Positions 16,204-24,859 of a stretch of DNA of 58,603 bases are shown here, one piece after another. Under the pieces are notes generated by a model. It saw nothing but the letters and a program-made list of their open reading frames with translations. It did not search any database and was not told where the DNA came from. Position 1 is the stretch's first letter; every line of letters begins with the position of its first letter. The stretch comes from Gammaproteobacteria bacterium (GTDB lineage: Bacteria > Pseudomonadota > Gammaproteobacteria > Pseudomonadales > Azotimanducaceae): contig JAPPHD010000107.1 in assembly GCA_028821125.1 (NCBI GenBank), positions 1-58,603 on the forward strand. The letters are read 5' to 3'. A program made the position numbers and the translations under genes.

Positions 16204-17163
16204 TTGGAACTGATCACGAACGATCTTTCGATACACGGCCAGTTTCGCGAACTCGCTACCTTTCGGAAATCCTTGGGGATCCTTCAGCAGTTGCGTGCAT
16301 CGGCGAGGCGTTTCGGCAGACAGATGCAATGCAGCCGTGGTTTGCTCAACGCAGAGCCGTTGCCAGGTGTACCTATGGTTCAGGCGATTGGGCAACTGTC
16401 GCACGACGAGCGGCGTTCAGTAATGTCGTGGCTGACCTCGGCCGGACCTTTCTGGGACGATTTCCGCAGACATGGCCCCGACGACTATCTGGAGTGTCGA
16501 GGTGAGATCGTCACCGAGTCGGGAGTTGGCGAGGCTGCGTTCCGATCCCTGTTTGGCGTCGAGTGTGCATTGGTTAGTTTCGTACCGTCCCATTGGGACT
16601 ACGGGCCTGTTTTTGTCGCTCTCAGACCGGATGGGGAGGAAGGGACCGATCCTGGCGTTTCGCTGCCAAACTGGCGGACGGTGCCGGAACTGGAGTCGGG
16701 CCTCGCCAAGGCCGAACTGCCGATGGGTGCATGGGCGGACGTTGAGAAAACATGTCGTCTGCGATACACGCAACTCGTCTTCTCCGACGACGCCTTCGGC
16801 AACCTGTCTGGAGTGCCGTTCGCGAAAAGTTCAGCGGAACGGATCGTTGCGTTGCTTGGGATTCTGGAACGCAAGGCAAGGGCATTTGACGACATTGGAA
16901 CACCGACTGACGAAGCACGCCGAATCGACCGTGATTACTTCCGCGGTGCCAATGCTCTTTTCACGGATTCTTCAGCGACGGAAAAGCGCGAACTTGGAGA
17001 CCGACTAACGTTCCCGCACCCAGAGAAACGGGGTGAATCGCTATGGTGTCCGTGGCACGGCAAGGAACGCCACTTGACGCTGCGCCTGCACTTTTCTTGG
17101 CCGATCCGTCACGGGGAGCCCGTTTACGTTGTCTATGTCGGCCCGAAGCGGACCAAGCGCTGA
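16204..17163 (+). CDS. Unknown protein, defence module gene 3 (possible effector)
   Basis: The 319-residue protein starts at TTG 3 bp after the ATPase stop, with GGAG at about 8 bp spacing. I recognise no domain in residues 1-240. The C-terminus, about 280-319, has Cys-Pro-Trp-His followed by RHLTLRLHFSW and EPVYVVYVGPK. This alternating beta pattern with basic residues resembles the core strands of RelE/HigB-type toxins, but the likeness is weak. Position and spacing say it is part of the DUF262-ATPase module. A nuclease-like effector role is a hypothesis. Confidence 0.65.
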   Translation: MELITNDLSIHGQFRELATFRKSLGILQQLRASARRFGRQMQCSRGLLNAEPLPGVPMVQAIGQLSHDERRSVMSWLTSAGPFWDDFRRHGPDDYLECRGEIVTESGVGEAAFRSLFGVECALVSFVPSHWDYGPVFVALRPDGEEGTDPGVSLPNWRTVPELESGLAKAELPMGAWADVEKTCRLRYTQLVFSDDAFGNLSGVPFAKSSAERIVALLGILERKARAFDDIGTPTDEARRIDRDYFRGANALFTDSSATEKRELGDRLTFPHPEKRGESLWCPWHGKERHLTLRLHFSWPIRHGEPVYVVYVGPKRTKR

Positions 17164-17176
17164 AGATCACGCTGCA

Positions 17177-17436
17177 AACTCGCCTACAAATCGGTGCTCG
17201 ACAACATCGGCGCTGGCAATTTGCAGCCGAAACTGAACCGCATGTCCAAGCAGGGGCGTTAGGCGAAAACGGGCTCGCTGATCAGCGATGAGGTGCTGGG
17301 CGTCTTTGGGGTGAGCGGCGAGCCCGCCGCCGTTCCGGGGCAGATTGAGGCCCGCTACGGCGAATCGGTTGATCGCACTGCGGCGACCTTCGAGGGGATT
17401 GTGGTGGTGCGGGGTTGGTGCGGACTTGGGCTCTGA
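17177..17436 (+). pseudogene. LLM F420-dependent oxidoreductase, C-terminal relic with in-frame stop
   Basis: The frame reads CKLAYKSVLDNIG, LQPKLNRMSKQGR, stop (TAG), AKTGSLISDEVLGVFGVSG, then QIEARYGESVDRTAATFEGI. This is the C-terminal end of LLM-class F420-dependent oxidoreductases, where a Trp normally follows KQGR; TGG has become TAG. No N-terminal part is attached. It lies between the defence module and the DUF7689 gene, and is a relic of the chromosomal background or of an earlier insertion. Confidence 0.65.
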
Positions 17437-17470
17437 CTCGTGTCATCGGTCTTCGGCGCACTGTGAACCA

Positions 17471-17935
17471 TTATCCTGAAATCGCCGAACGGTTCGCAGA
17501 CCTTCGCATGTAAACTGTCGGACTGCCGTATATTCCATCGGATAGCGACTCCGGGCTGATGTGTTCGATTAACGGACCTTTTCCCATTTTGCTGCGCCAG
17601 CGTCCGGTTGGCGTTTGTAGTGCTGCGTGTGTCCACAGTCCCTGTTCATCGTACAGCGCGACCTTTTCAAATCCGCTTTCAAGACTGCTGTTCCGGCAGC
17701 GCTGAAATTCCAAGCCGGTGAATACTTCAATGAGGCTTTCCATACGTCTTGTGCGTGTGGCGTAATCAGGCCAATAGCTATCTTCTTTCACAGTGTCCCA
17801 CCACGAGCTCGCGTCACCGGCCGCATAAGCAATGCAGTTATATTGAATCGAGGCTGGGGCCACAATTTCGAACGGTTCGCCGGATAGCCTTGGGAATACT
17901 TGTTCAAGCGATTGCCTCCATTCAGATGTATCCAT
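17471..17935 (-). CDS. DUF7689-like small protein, last gene of the restriction operon
   Basis: The 154-residue protein contains YNCIAYAAGDASSWWD at about 32-47, a signature seen in DUF7689-type proteins that accompany diverse immunity and polymorphic-toxin loci. Its role is not known. It overlaps the 3' end of the 1774-residue enzyme gene by 14 bp, so the two are probably translated together. It might be an inhibitor, immunity or accessory subunit. Cys/Trp/Asp spacing suggests a papain-like or deaminase-like fold, but this is speculative. Confidence 0.7.
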   Translation of the reverse strand: MDTSEWRQSLEQVFPRLSGEPFEIVAPASIQYNCIAYAAGDASSWWDTVKEDSYWPDYATRTRRMESLIEVFTGLEFQRCRNSSLESGFEKVALYDEQGLWTHAALQTPTGRWRSKMGKGPLIEHISPESLSDGIYGSPTVYMRRSANRSAISG

Positions 17936-20900
17936 TGACTTCGCCCCACTCCAGCCAGGAATCCTGCATTACTGCGATCTTGCCTCGGTCGGCTGGATCC
18001 ACAGGATCGGCTCCCGTGATGGCGCGCAACGCGAAAAACCAGTGTCCCCTCTCTTCCCTCATTCGTTCCAGTATCAGGGGCACCACGGGTTCGCCCATAC
18101 CGATTATTTCCATGTGGGCGGGATGTTCGGCGGCGCGATCCGAGTGGGATAGAAACACGGTCTCCAATTCCCATTGGTCGGCGAGTTTTGTGAAGCGCTG
18201 ACGCTCGGCGGGATCGACCTCTACTTCGTCGGCGTGTTGCTCGTAGCCCAGGCCGCGCACATGCGGTTCCCGGTGCAGCAACAGACGTAGCCGCGTGAGT
18301 TCGGCGGAGTCCCATCCCATTGCCCCGGCTACAGCTTCATCCCAGAGGCGGCGCACTTCGCACTCACCGTCGCGGAACTGAGGAACTACCATGTCCTTTG
18401 TGCGCTCCCAGCAGTCGGCAAGAGCCTGACGGATACGGTCGTCCTTGATGTCGGGTACTCTGAGGTTTTTTGTCGCGTGTGGCGAATAGCTTGGAAACGA
18501 CAGTTTTTTGCCTGGACTTCGCATAATCTGAAGCCGCCCCGGTGTCGAGTTGACAAATACCGCAATGGCCTTCGCTTCGCCCGGGGACAACCCGACCACG
18601 GGAAACCAAGTCTGCCCAAGATACCTGGTTTCGCTCGCGGTCGCGGTCAATCGCGCTGTCCTGTTATCTTGCCCTGCGGTTATCAAAAGGTGCGATGACC
18701 ATTTCAGATAGTGTCTTGCCTGACGTTCTCGTCCCTCTTTGAAAACCCAATGTCCATCGGGATTGGATTGGATCGTCTTTTGGCCTTCAGCGCCTTTCGA
18801 TTCCAGAATGGGTATGCTTTCTTCGTCGTCGCGAATCGATCTGTCAAAGTTCTCGCGCACCCTCCGGCTTCCGTCGTGAGCGGTACAACCGGGTATGGAA
18901 CCAAGGGATTGCAGTTGGGGATGGTACGCAAACTCCCGGCTTGCTTTTGCCAATGTCGGTGAGCGCCAGATTGCGGGCGTCCAGTCGCCGGCCTTTATGC
19001 TTTCCGCTGGCCAGTGAAACACTTCGCCCCAGCCGTCCCGCAGGTGGCCTTCGTCACACTTCGAAAGTGCTTGGTGCAATTCATGGCCGTGCCTGTCATC
19101 GGTTGGCAGTCTGTCGAGGTTGACGAACCGCGTTGGCGGCCTCGCGCCTCTGTGTCGCTGCATGACGACGATGCTTTCGTTGACATTGACGTTCTGGCTC
19201 AAGTTGATGTTGTTGGGCTGGTGGCAGGTCAGAATGGTGTGGATGTGGTAACGCGCAGCCAGTACGCGGCGCTCGGTCAATCCCGACGGAGCACACAGGG
19301 CAATGCTGGGATTGATCATTACGAGGACGCCTGCCTGGCTCTGCAAGCACCTGTCCGCCAACGCGACGAATAACGGCCCGATAGAGTTCTTGTCCGCAAA
19401 GTTGTCCATCTCGTTGTCGCTGCGGATGAGCATGCGCTCCATATGGTCAACGGTCGAACGAAGTGCTTGTTGTACGTCCTTCGGAAACTTCTCTCCCATC
19501 TTTTCTCTGTTCGTGAACGGCGGGTTCATGATGACCACGCGAGTGTCCTTCACCGCATCCACGGCATCTTCGAGTTCGGTGTCGTCCGTCGCCTCCCAGG
19601 TCGCTTGGGAATTGATGGTATCGCCACCCCAATCCAACTCGTTCGGTCTTGGCACGACGTCGCGCTGCCCCAACAATTCGAGAGTGCCAGCGTAAACCCG
19701 GTCTGGAACATGCTTATCGGGGCCATAAGGCATCAGATGCAGCCCCATTCTCCGGTAGCTGACGCGCTGGTTGCCCGCGGTCAGTTGGGACGCGGCGAGC
19801 TGCAGCGAAACGGGATTGATGTCCAAGCCCTTGATGACATCCTCGACCGCCAGTTTCTGAAGCTGGTTCAGCGTCTCGGCGTCCGCGCCTTTATCAAGCG
19901 CCCTGCGCTTCATGTCGGAAAGCATGGCGGCAAGCAGCGTGCCGCTGCCGCATGCCAAATCCACGGTTTTGTGCCGCCGCCAGACCTCTGGGTCGGACCA
20001 ATCCTGGTCTCCGCAGGCATCAAGGGTCAGCCGTGCGGCGAGCGAAGCGGCGATGGGCCTGGTGAAGTACGCGCCATCGGATGCCTGGTTGCCCATGACG
20101 CGGTTGAACAGCGGCCCGGCATGGTCTGCGCCCATGTCGGCGTAGGTCTCGGCGATGCGCTCCGCTTCCGCGGCGAGATGATGCAGTGCGCGCTCCAGAC
20201 CGGCAGTCTTGCCCGTCGTCTCGACCGCGTAGATGGCTTCCAGGGCGGGTTCGAGCACAGGGCGGAAGTCGTGGCGCATGATGCGCTCCCATTCCCGGCT
20301 TAGCTTCTGTACGACATTTGCCTGATTCTTGATGAGTGAGAGATCGCTAACGCCGGACAGCCAGCCGCCGTTGCTGATACGCTGGTGCAGCATGGCGGCG
20401 TTCATCATCAACAGCGCGCCAATGGTGCAGCCGTCCGCCTGCTTCTTGCCGGTTTCCTTGAGCCGGTCGAGTCCGAAGTGACTGTTCAGAGCGGGCAGCA
20501 ATCCATCTGCCCGCATATGGTGCGCTCCCTCAGCGACACTCGATTCCAATATATTGAGATCGCGTATCACCCGATTGCCGCTCAGCCCGGACTTCGACAG
20601 CAGATTCATTTTTATGGCGCTGCCATGGTCTTCGAGCCCGCTCAACTTGAGCATCAGTTGACCCTGTTCCTCGGCTCGTTCTTTGGCGGTCTTTCGGGGT
20701 TTGCGCTGCGCGCCCGGCTGTACGCGAATGCCGCCCTCACCGGCATTTATCATCTTCCGGGCTTTGGCTTTGGTTCGCAGTATGTTCACAACGCCCCGCG
20801 CCGCGCCCGCTTTCGGCTTGTCCCGGGCCACCGAGTCCGCGCGCAGTTCGACAGTTCCATCATTGTTCTTCTTTCCAGTGAGTACTTGAGTGATCTCCAG

Positions 20901-23246
20901 GGCATCGCCAGTGCTGGGTACATCGAATTCGCGGGGTTCTTGGCGTATGCGTAACACCCCGGACTCACCATCATCGGTGGGCTTTTCGTTCAAGCGTCGT
21001 ATACCCGCTCTAGCACGGCTCTTGCCTGCTAATGCCTGCTCAACCGCTTCCTGCGCGGCACCGGGAGGCCCTTCGACTTCGCCGTACTGGATGCGCCTGC
21101 CTTCCCCCATGGCGACCGCCACCAAAGTGCGCTCCACCGGTGGTGGCTTGGGAATGTACAGTTGCAGGAGTTCTTCAAGGTTCTCTTCAATTCTTTGGTC
21201 GTGGGCGCGCAGCGCGAGCAGTATCTGCCCCAATTCCTGCCACCCTTCCTCGGCAGCGCTGTTGCTCAGCCACTTCTCGGGGTCGGCGGTGGGTGGAATC
21301 AGAATGGGGCAAACAATGTAGCCCAGCTCCTTTCCGGGCGCGGTACGCATCGCCCTTCCGACGGCCTGAACGACATCGATGGGGCTCTTGCGGGCCTCAA
21401 GGAAAGCCACAGCGCTCAATGACGGTGAATCGGTACCCTCTCCGAAAATCCCAACATTGATGATGCCGTGAGGGTGCGCCGCGTCAGCAGCGGCCAACCG
21501 TCCCTTCGCGGTTTCGCGCGCCGCAGCGTTGCTCGAAGCGTCGAGGTGTTCGAGACTGTAGTCGGACGCGGCCCTGCCATTCGCGTTCTCGTCGAGCCAT
21601 CGCGAGACCCACTTCTTGACATTGTCGGTCTGGAGGTCTGCCGCCATGTTCTTGGACTTGTCCACGGTGTTCATGAAAGCGATGCACGACTTGATGTCCA
21701 CTTCGTCGCCTTTGGTGGCGCCGCCCATCGTCAGCGCGAATGCCAAGCCCCTTAGGTAATCCGTGGTCGTCAGTTGACCGCGTCCTGTGCTTCTGGTTGC
21801 CTTGGCCAGATCGTTCGCCGTCTTGAACGCCACGGGATCGTTGATGCCCATGGCGATGATGCGATAGTCCGACAACCAGAGGTTGCGGACAGCCTCCAGG
21901 TAGCTCTTGCGGTACAACTCCACTCCGAACGTGGTTTCGTCGTCCATCGAGCGTACTATCCAGTTCGGATTGCCGGTGGGCCGTTTGCCGTCGTAGATGC
22001 GCGGCGTGGCCGTCTGATAAACGCGGTAGGTAACAGGGAACCTGTCGTTGTCATGGCAGACGGTGAAGTCGCGAAGGCGCAGTTCCTCTTCGTTCGCGGC
22101 AGCGGACTTGGAGTTCCTGCGCTTCAGTCCCGCCGTTCTGTGGGCTTCGTCGGCAATCAATACACACGCTCTGACACCTGCGTTCAGCAGTGCTTCCGAT
22201 ACCCTGGCGCTGCTTTGGTAAGTGCCAATGAGAACCTTGATCCCGTTGCCGGAAGTACTCAGGTGCATCCAGTCCGCTATTTCGCCGGCATCCGTGGTCA
22301 CCTTGCCTTTCACTTCGGATGCGCTGACATTGCTGTTGTCGACGGTCGGATCAAGCGTGGCGTTGCGGGTCCCTTCTTTTTTGGGGTCGTAGCCAGCCGT
22401 GGCGTCCGAGCAGACTGCCAGCACGTCTATCGAAATAGATGCGTATTGCAGGTATTCGCGTCTGATCTGGGCAACGAGCGCAATGGAAGGACAAAGGACG
22501 ATGGACAGTCCGTCTGCAGGCGTCAGTTCTTCTATGACCCGAAGCGAGATTCGTGTCTTTCCCGTTCCACAGGGCAGAATGATCCTGCCTCGGGCTTCGC
22601 CCATGGGCAGCCCTCCGCTCTCCGAGCGTTCCTGTTCCCTCAGTATGCGGACGCTGTTGGTGACGGCTTCGTTTTGCATGCAGGATTTAGTCTGCATTCG
22701 TTCGTCGCCGTCTGGATTCGGCTGGCAGTGTTCACAATCTTCGGGGGCGGCATGCGCTTGCCGTTGTTGATAAATGTCGTTTGTGATGTTGACCAGCTTG
22801 AGGGGTTTGTCGTGCATCGACGCTGATTGCATTGCGCCACTGGCAAGTGGATTGTCGCCATTGGTAACCAGCCAGCGTTCGGCCCAGAAGTCGGAAGCGG
22901 ACGCAGCCGCGAATTTGGCTATCTCGTCGTTCTTGATTGAAGCGCCGCGCCCCTCGTCGTCAAGGCGGCGCGACTTGCACTGAATTGCGATGTATTTCCC
23001 ATCGCTGCGACGCGTGGCGACGGCGTCAATCCCTACATCCAAACCGGTGGTGCCCGGGAAGTGTGCCTCTCTATCCGGCCACTTGCCCCAAAGCCAGCAA
23101 TCCGCAACGTCCCACTCCTTGATGAATGGACCGGACTCCACTGTCACAACCTCGAGCCAATCTCCATCGGTCTCTTGTGGATTCATCTCCGCTAGTTTAT
23201 CGATCGCCGTTTCGATGACGTCTTGCGCGGTCGAGGTATCGATCAT
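17922..23246 (-). CDS. Single-polypeptide restriction-modification enzyme (type ISP-like: nuclease-helicase-methylase)
   Basis: The 1774-residue protein has, in order: an Mrr-like PD-(D/E)xK nuclease (GLDVGIDAV with Asp74, then QCK 89-91); an SF2 helicase (GTGKT 227-231, DEAH 366-369, QAVGRAMR 627-634); a charged linker; and an N6-adenine methyltransferase (motif I DLACGSGTLL at 1096-1105, motif IV NPPF at 1241-1244). A C-terminal region of about 400 residues is likely for target recognition. This matches the LlaGI/LlaBIII plan, which are about 1570 residues, so this one is larger. Such enzymes methylate one strand of an asymmetric site and translocate and cut foreign DNA. It starts at ATG 23246, overlapping the short nucleotidyltransferase gene as ATGA. 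Confidence 0.88.
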   Translation of the reverse strand: MIDTSTAQDVIETAIDKLAEMNPQETDGDWLEVVTVESGPFIKEWDVADCWLWGKWPDREAHFPGTTGLDVGIDAVATRRSDGKYIAIQCKSRRLDDEGRGASIKNDEIAKFAAASASDFWAERWLVTNGDNPLASGAMQSASMHDKPLKLVNITNDIYQQRQAHAAPEDCEHCQPNPDGDERMQTKSCMQNEAVTNSVRILREQERSESGGLPMGEARGRIILPCGTGKTRISLRVIEELTPADGLSIVLCPSIALVAQIRREYLQYASISIDVLAVCSDATAGYDPKKEGTRNATLDPTVDNSNVSASEVKGKVTTDAGEIADWMHLSTSGNGIKVLIGTYQSSARVSEALLNAGVRACVLIADEAHRTAGLKRRNSKSAAANEEELRLRDFTVCHDNDRFPVTYRVYQTATPRIYDGKRPTGNPNWIVRSMDDETTFGVELYRKSYLEAVRNLWLSDYRIIAMGINDPVAFKTANDLAKATRSTGRGQLTTTDYLRGLAFALTMGGATKGDEVDIKSCIAFMNTVDKSKNMAADLQTDNVKKWVSRWLDENANGRAASDYSLEHLDASSNAAARETAKGRLAAADAAHPHGIINVGIFGEGTDSPSLSAVAFLEARKSPIDVVQAVGRAMRTAPGKELGYIVCPILIPPTADPEKWLSNSAAEEGWQELGQILLALRAHDQRIEENLEELLQLYIPKPPPVERTLVAVAMGEGRRIQYGEVEGPPGAAQEAVEQALAGKSRARAGIRRLNEKPTDDGESGVLRIRQEPREFDVPSTGDALEITQVLTGKKNNDGTVELRADSVARDKPKAGAARGVVNILRTKAKARKMINAGEGGIRVQPGAQRKPRKTAKERAEEQGQLMLKLSGLEDHGSAIKMNLLSKSGLSGNRVIRDLNILESSVAEGAHHMRADGLLPALNSHFGLDRLKETGKKQADGCTIGALLMMNAAMLHQRISNGGWLSGVSDLSLIKNQANVVQKLSREWERIMRHDFRPVLEPALEAIYAVETTGKTAGLERALHHLAAEAERIAETYADMGADHAGPLFNRVMGNQASDGAYFTRPIAASLAARLTLDACGDQDWSDPEVWRRHKTVDLACGSGTLLAAMLSDMKRRALDKGADAETLNQLQKLAVEDVIKGLDINPVSLQLAASQLTAGNQRVSYRRMGLHLMPYGPDKHVPDRVYAGTLELLGQRDVVPRPNELDWGGDTINSQATWEATDDTELEDAVDAVKDTRVVIMNPPFTNREKMGEKFPKDVQQALRSTVDHMERMLIRSDNEMDNFADKNSIGPLFVALADRCLQSQAGVLVMINPSIALCAPSGLTERRVLAARYHIHTILTCHQPNNINLSQNVNVNESIVVMQRHRGARPPTRFVNLDRLPTDDRHGHELHQALSKCDEGHLRDGWGEVFHWPAESIKAGDWTPAIWRSPTLAKASREFAYHPQLQSLGSIPGCTAHDGSRRVRENFDRSIRDDEESIPILESKGAEGQKTIQSNPDGHWVFKEGRERQARHYLKWSSHLLITAGQDNRTARLTATASETRYLGQTWFPVVGLSPGEAKAIAVFVNSTPGRLQIMRSPGKKLSFPSYSPHATKNLRVPDIKDDRIRQALADCWERTKDMVVPQFRDGECEVRRLWDEAVAGAMGWDSAELTRLRLLLHREPHVRGLGYEQHADEVEVDPAERQRFTKLADQWELETVFLSHSDRAAEHPAHMEIIGMGEPVVPLILERMREERGHWFFALRAITGADPVDPADRGKIAVMQDSWLEWGEVNGYI

Positions 23247-23581
23247 CTATGCCTCTCGAGAGGTATTTCGTTCTCGAATGTCACTAATTGTACCAACGGT
23301 CCGTTAAGCTCTGAATGGGATCGATGGTTCGGAAAGCGCCGCGAGTCGCCCACCGCGATCGCCGCTGCGATGCGGTCGAGGGCGGAGTCGATGTCTCGGA
23401 GCGATGATTGGCGATCCGCCACGGGCAGCCAGGTCAGGTCGAGGTCGACGGACAGCCTCGGCAGGTCCCGGTAGAACAGATTGATGGCCGTGCCGCCCTT
23501 GAGCGCGAATGCGGTCTCCCGCGCGATCACGGGCAGGACGCCAAGCAGCAGTCGGACCTGTTCCAGGTAGCGGTCAAGCAT
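23243..23581 (-). CDS. Shortened AbiEii-like nucleotidyltransferase
   Basis: At 112 residues this is less than half of a usual AbiEii toxin (the copy at 53402 is 255). It keeps the nucleotidyltransferase core: FALKGGTAINLF at 25-36 and SVDLDLTWLP at about 44-53, that is GG(S/T) plus DxD. The C-terminal half is absent. The stop codon overlaps the restriction enzyme start as ATGA, and the start overlaps AbiEi by 8 bp. The neat coupling argues against random decay. It may be a minimal NTase, or a truncated toxin left by a recombination that joined AbiE to the restriction gene. Confidence 0.7.
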   Translation of the reverse strand: MLDRYLEQVRLLLGVLPVIARETAFALKGGTAINLFYRDLPRLSVDLDLTWLPVADRQSSLRDIDSALDRIAAAIAVGDSRRFPNHRSHSELNGPLVQLVTFENEIPLERHR

Positions 23582-24410
23582 CGTCGTCCGTGGCTCGGGG
23601 CTCTGCGGGTATCAGCGTTTCGGGTACGGAGATGCGGTAGTCCGGATGGAACCGCCCACCTTCGACAAGGGCCCGTGGCCCGGACCCGAAGTCGACTGCC
23701 GAGGCGTCGACGTGCTCGCGCCACGGATGGTCATGCCGGTCGGCGAACACGAAGAACAGCCTGCGGACCTTGACGCTGCGGCAGTCGCGCAGCAGCGCAG
23801 TGAGCCGGCGAGGCCGCAGCGAGATCAGGCCCTCGAAGACCATATCGAGGTTGTCGAAGCTCGCGTGCCGGGGCAACTCGTCGAGCGCTTCGAGGATGGC
23901 GCGTTCTGGAGACGACGCCCGGATGGGCCAGTGCCACGCGTGGATCAACGCGCTGTCCCCGACATCGAACCCCTCGGTGCCGAGCGGGTTGTCGCCGAAA
24001 AGCGTGCGCCGGCGGACGACAATCTCCGTGGGCGTGGGTAGGCGTTTCAGCCAGGACGGTACGTCGCCGTAGAAATGCACGCGCGGGGTTCCTCCGAGAT
24101 GCAGGTAATGCGTGTGGCCGGCCAGGTCGAGGGCGCTTTCCCCACCGAGATGGACGGGGTAGTTCATGAGCCGCTGCAGGGAAAGGAGAAGGATGGCCCA
24201 GAACGCCTCGTCGCTCGGAGCGCCTTGTGGCGTCGGTCGCCGGTACACCCCGCGGACGAGGCGCTCGAGCCAGCCGCGGGCGACGTAGTCGTGGATGGAC
24301 TTCGGGTCGATGCCGCGGGCCGTCAGCCAGGGCGTGTCCACCACGAAGCCGGGCGGCACCGTATCTAGGAGCGGCTTTAAACGTTGCTTTCTTGAATGGT
24401 TCATAACCAA
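23574..24410 (-). CDS. AbiEi-like antitoxin/repressor (type IV toxin-antitoxin)
   Basis: The 278-residue protein has an N-terminal winged-helix: a PPGFVVDTPWLTARGIDPKS-like segment, then YVARGWLERLVRGVYRRP, and a C-terminal AbiEi-type domain with HLGGESALDLAGHTHYLHLGG. AbiEi proteins repress their own operon and neutralise AbiEii. Here it heads a four-gene chain with the short AbiEii-like gene, the restriction enzyme and the DUF7689 gene, so it may set expression of the restriction enzyme. An A/T-rich promoter region with a 12-bp palindrome lies upstream. Confidence 0.8.
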   Translation of the reverse strand: MVMNHSRKQRLKPLLDTVPPGFVVDTPWLTARGIDPKSIHDYVARGWLERLVRGVYRRPTPQGAPSDEAFWAILLLSLQRLMNYPVHLGGESALDLAGHTHYLHLGGTPRVHFYGDVPSWLKRLPTPTEIVVRRRTLFGDNPLGTEGFDVGDSALIHAWHWPIRASSPERAILEALDELPRHASFDNLDMVFEGLISLRPRRLTALLRDCRSVKVRRLFFVFADRHDHPWREHVDASAVDFGSGPRALVEGGRFHPDYRISVPETLIPAEPRATDDDA

Positions 24411-24433
24411 TAAAATAGCATAATTACAAAATA

Positions 24434-24445
24434 AACTTCGAAGTT
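24434..24445. promoter_or_regulatory. Perfect 12-bp palindrome AACTTCGAAGTT upstream of AbiEi
   Basis: The palindrome lies about 24-35 bp upstream of the AbiEi start, in the only strongly A/T-rich stretch nearby (24411-24480). AbiEi proteins bind inverted repeats at their own promoter, so this is the likely operator of the AbiEi-NTase-restriction operon. Confidence 0.45.
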
Positions 24446-24545
24446 ATCTTGCGGAACGTTTTAAAACTTGGCTGATTACCATGCAACAGAATGAGGATCA
24501 AACCAGCGGGTGACGCGACGTGGATGTGGTGCGGTACCTGCGATC

Positions 24546-24750
24546 GTTTCGTAGCCAACCGCAGAACCGAGGAAGTCAAGACCGATAGGCCCCTTGCACC
24601 GATGACCTGGATGCAGCGTCTGCAACGGGTACTCGCCATCGACATAGAGACCTGCCCGAAGCGTGGCGGCAAGTTTCGCGTAAACGACTGCATCGAAAAC
24701 CCTGACGCCATCGCCACCATCCTCGCACCAATTCGAACACGAGAGGCGGC
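24546..24750 (+). pseudogene. IS91-like transposase, C-terminal remnant, copy 2
   Basis: The frame reads VANRRTEEVKTDRPLAPM, TWMQRLQRVLAIDIETCPKR, then GGKFRVNDCIENPDAIATIL. It is clearly homologous to the remnant at 13007 at both DNA and protein level. The zinc knuckle is broken (CPKRGG). It ends in GCGGCCGAGCCG, where it passes directly into a copy of the ThDP-enzyme tail. Confidence 0.7.
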
Positions 24751-24799
24751 CGAGCCGGGCCTGATCGAGGTGCCTGTCGGCGACATGACATCGCCGTGG
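24751..24799 (+). repeat. 48-bp copy of the 3' end of the ThDP-enzyme gene
   Basis: This matches 12877-12925 (encoding EPGLIEVPVGDM and following) with a few substitutions. It is joined to the transposase remnant at CGAGCCG, a 7-base sequence present in both parents, which suggests a microhomology junction. Confidence 0.75.
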
Positions 24800-24859
24800 C
24801 ATGTCGCCACAGTCTTGCCGAGCAGCGCCCGGGCGGTGTCGCTCTGCCGGGGCTCCTGT

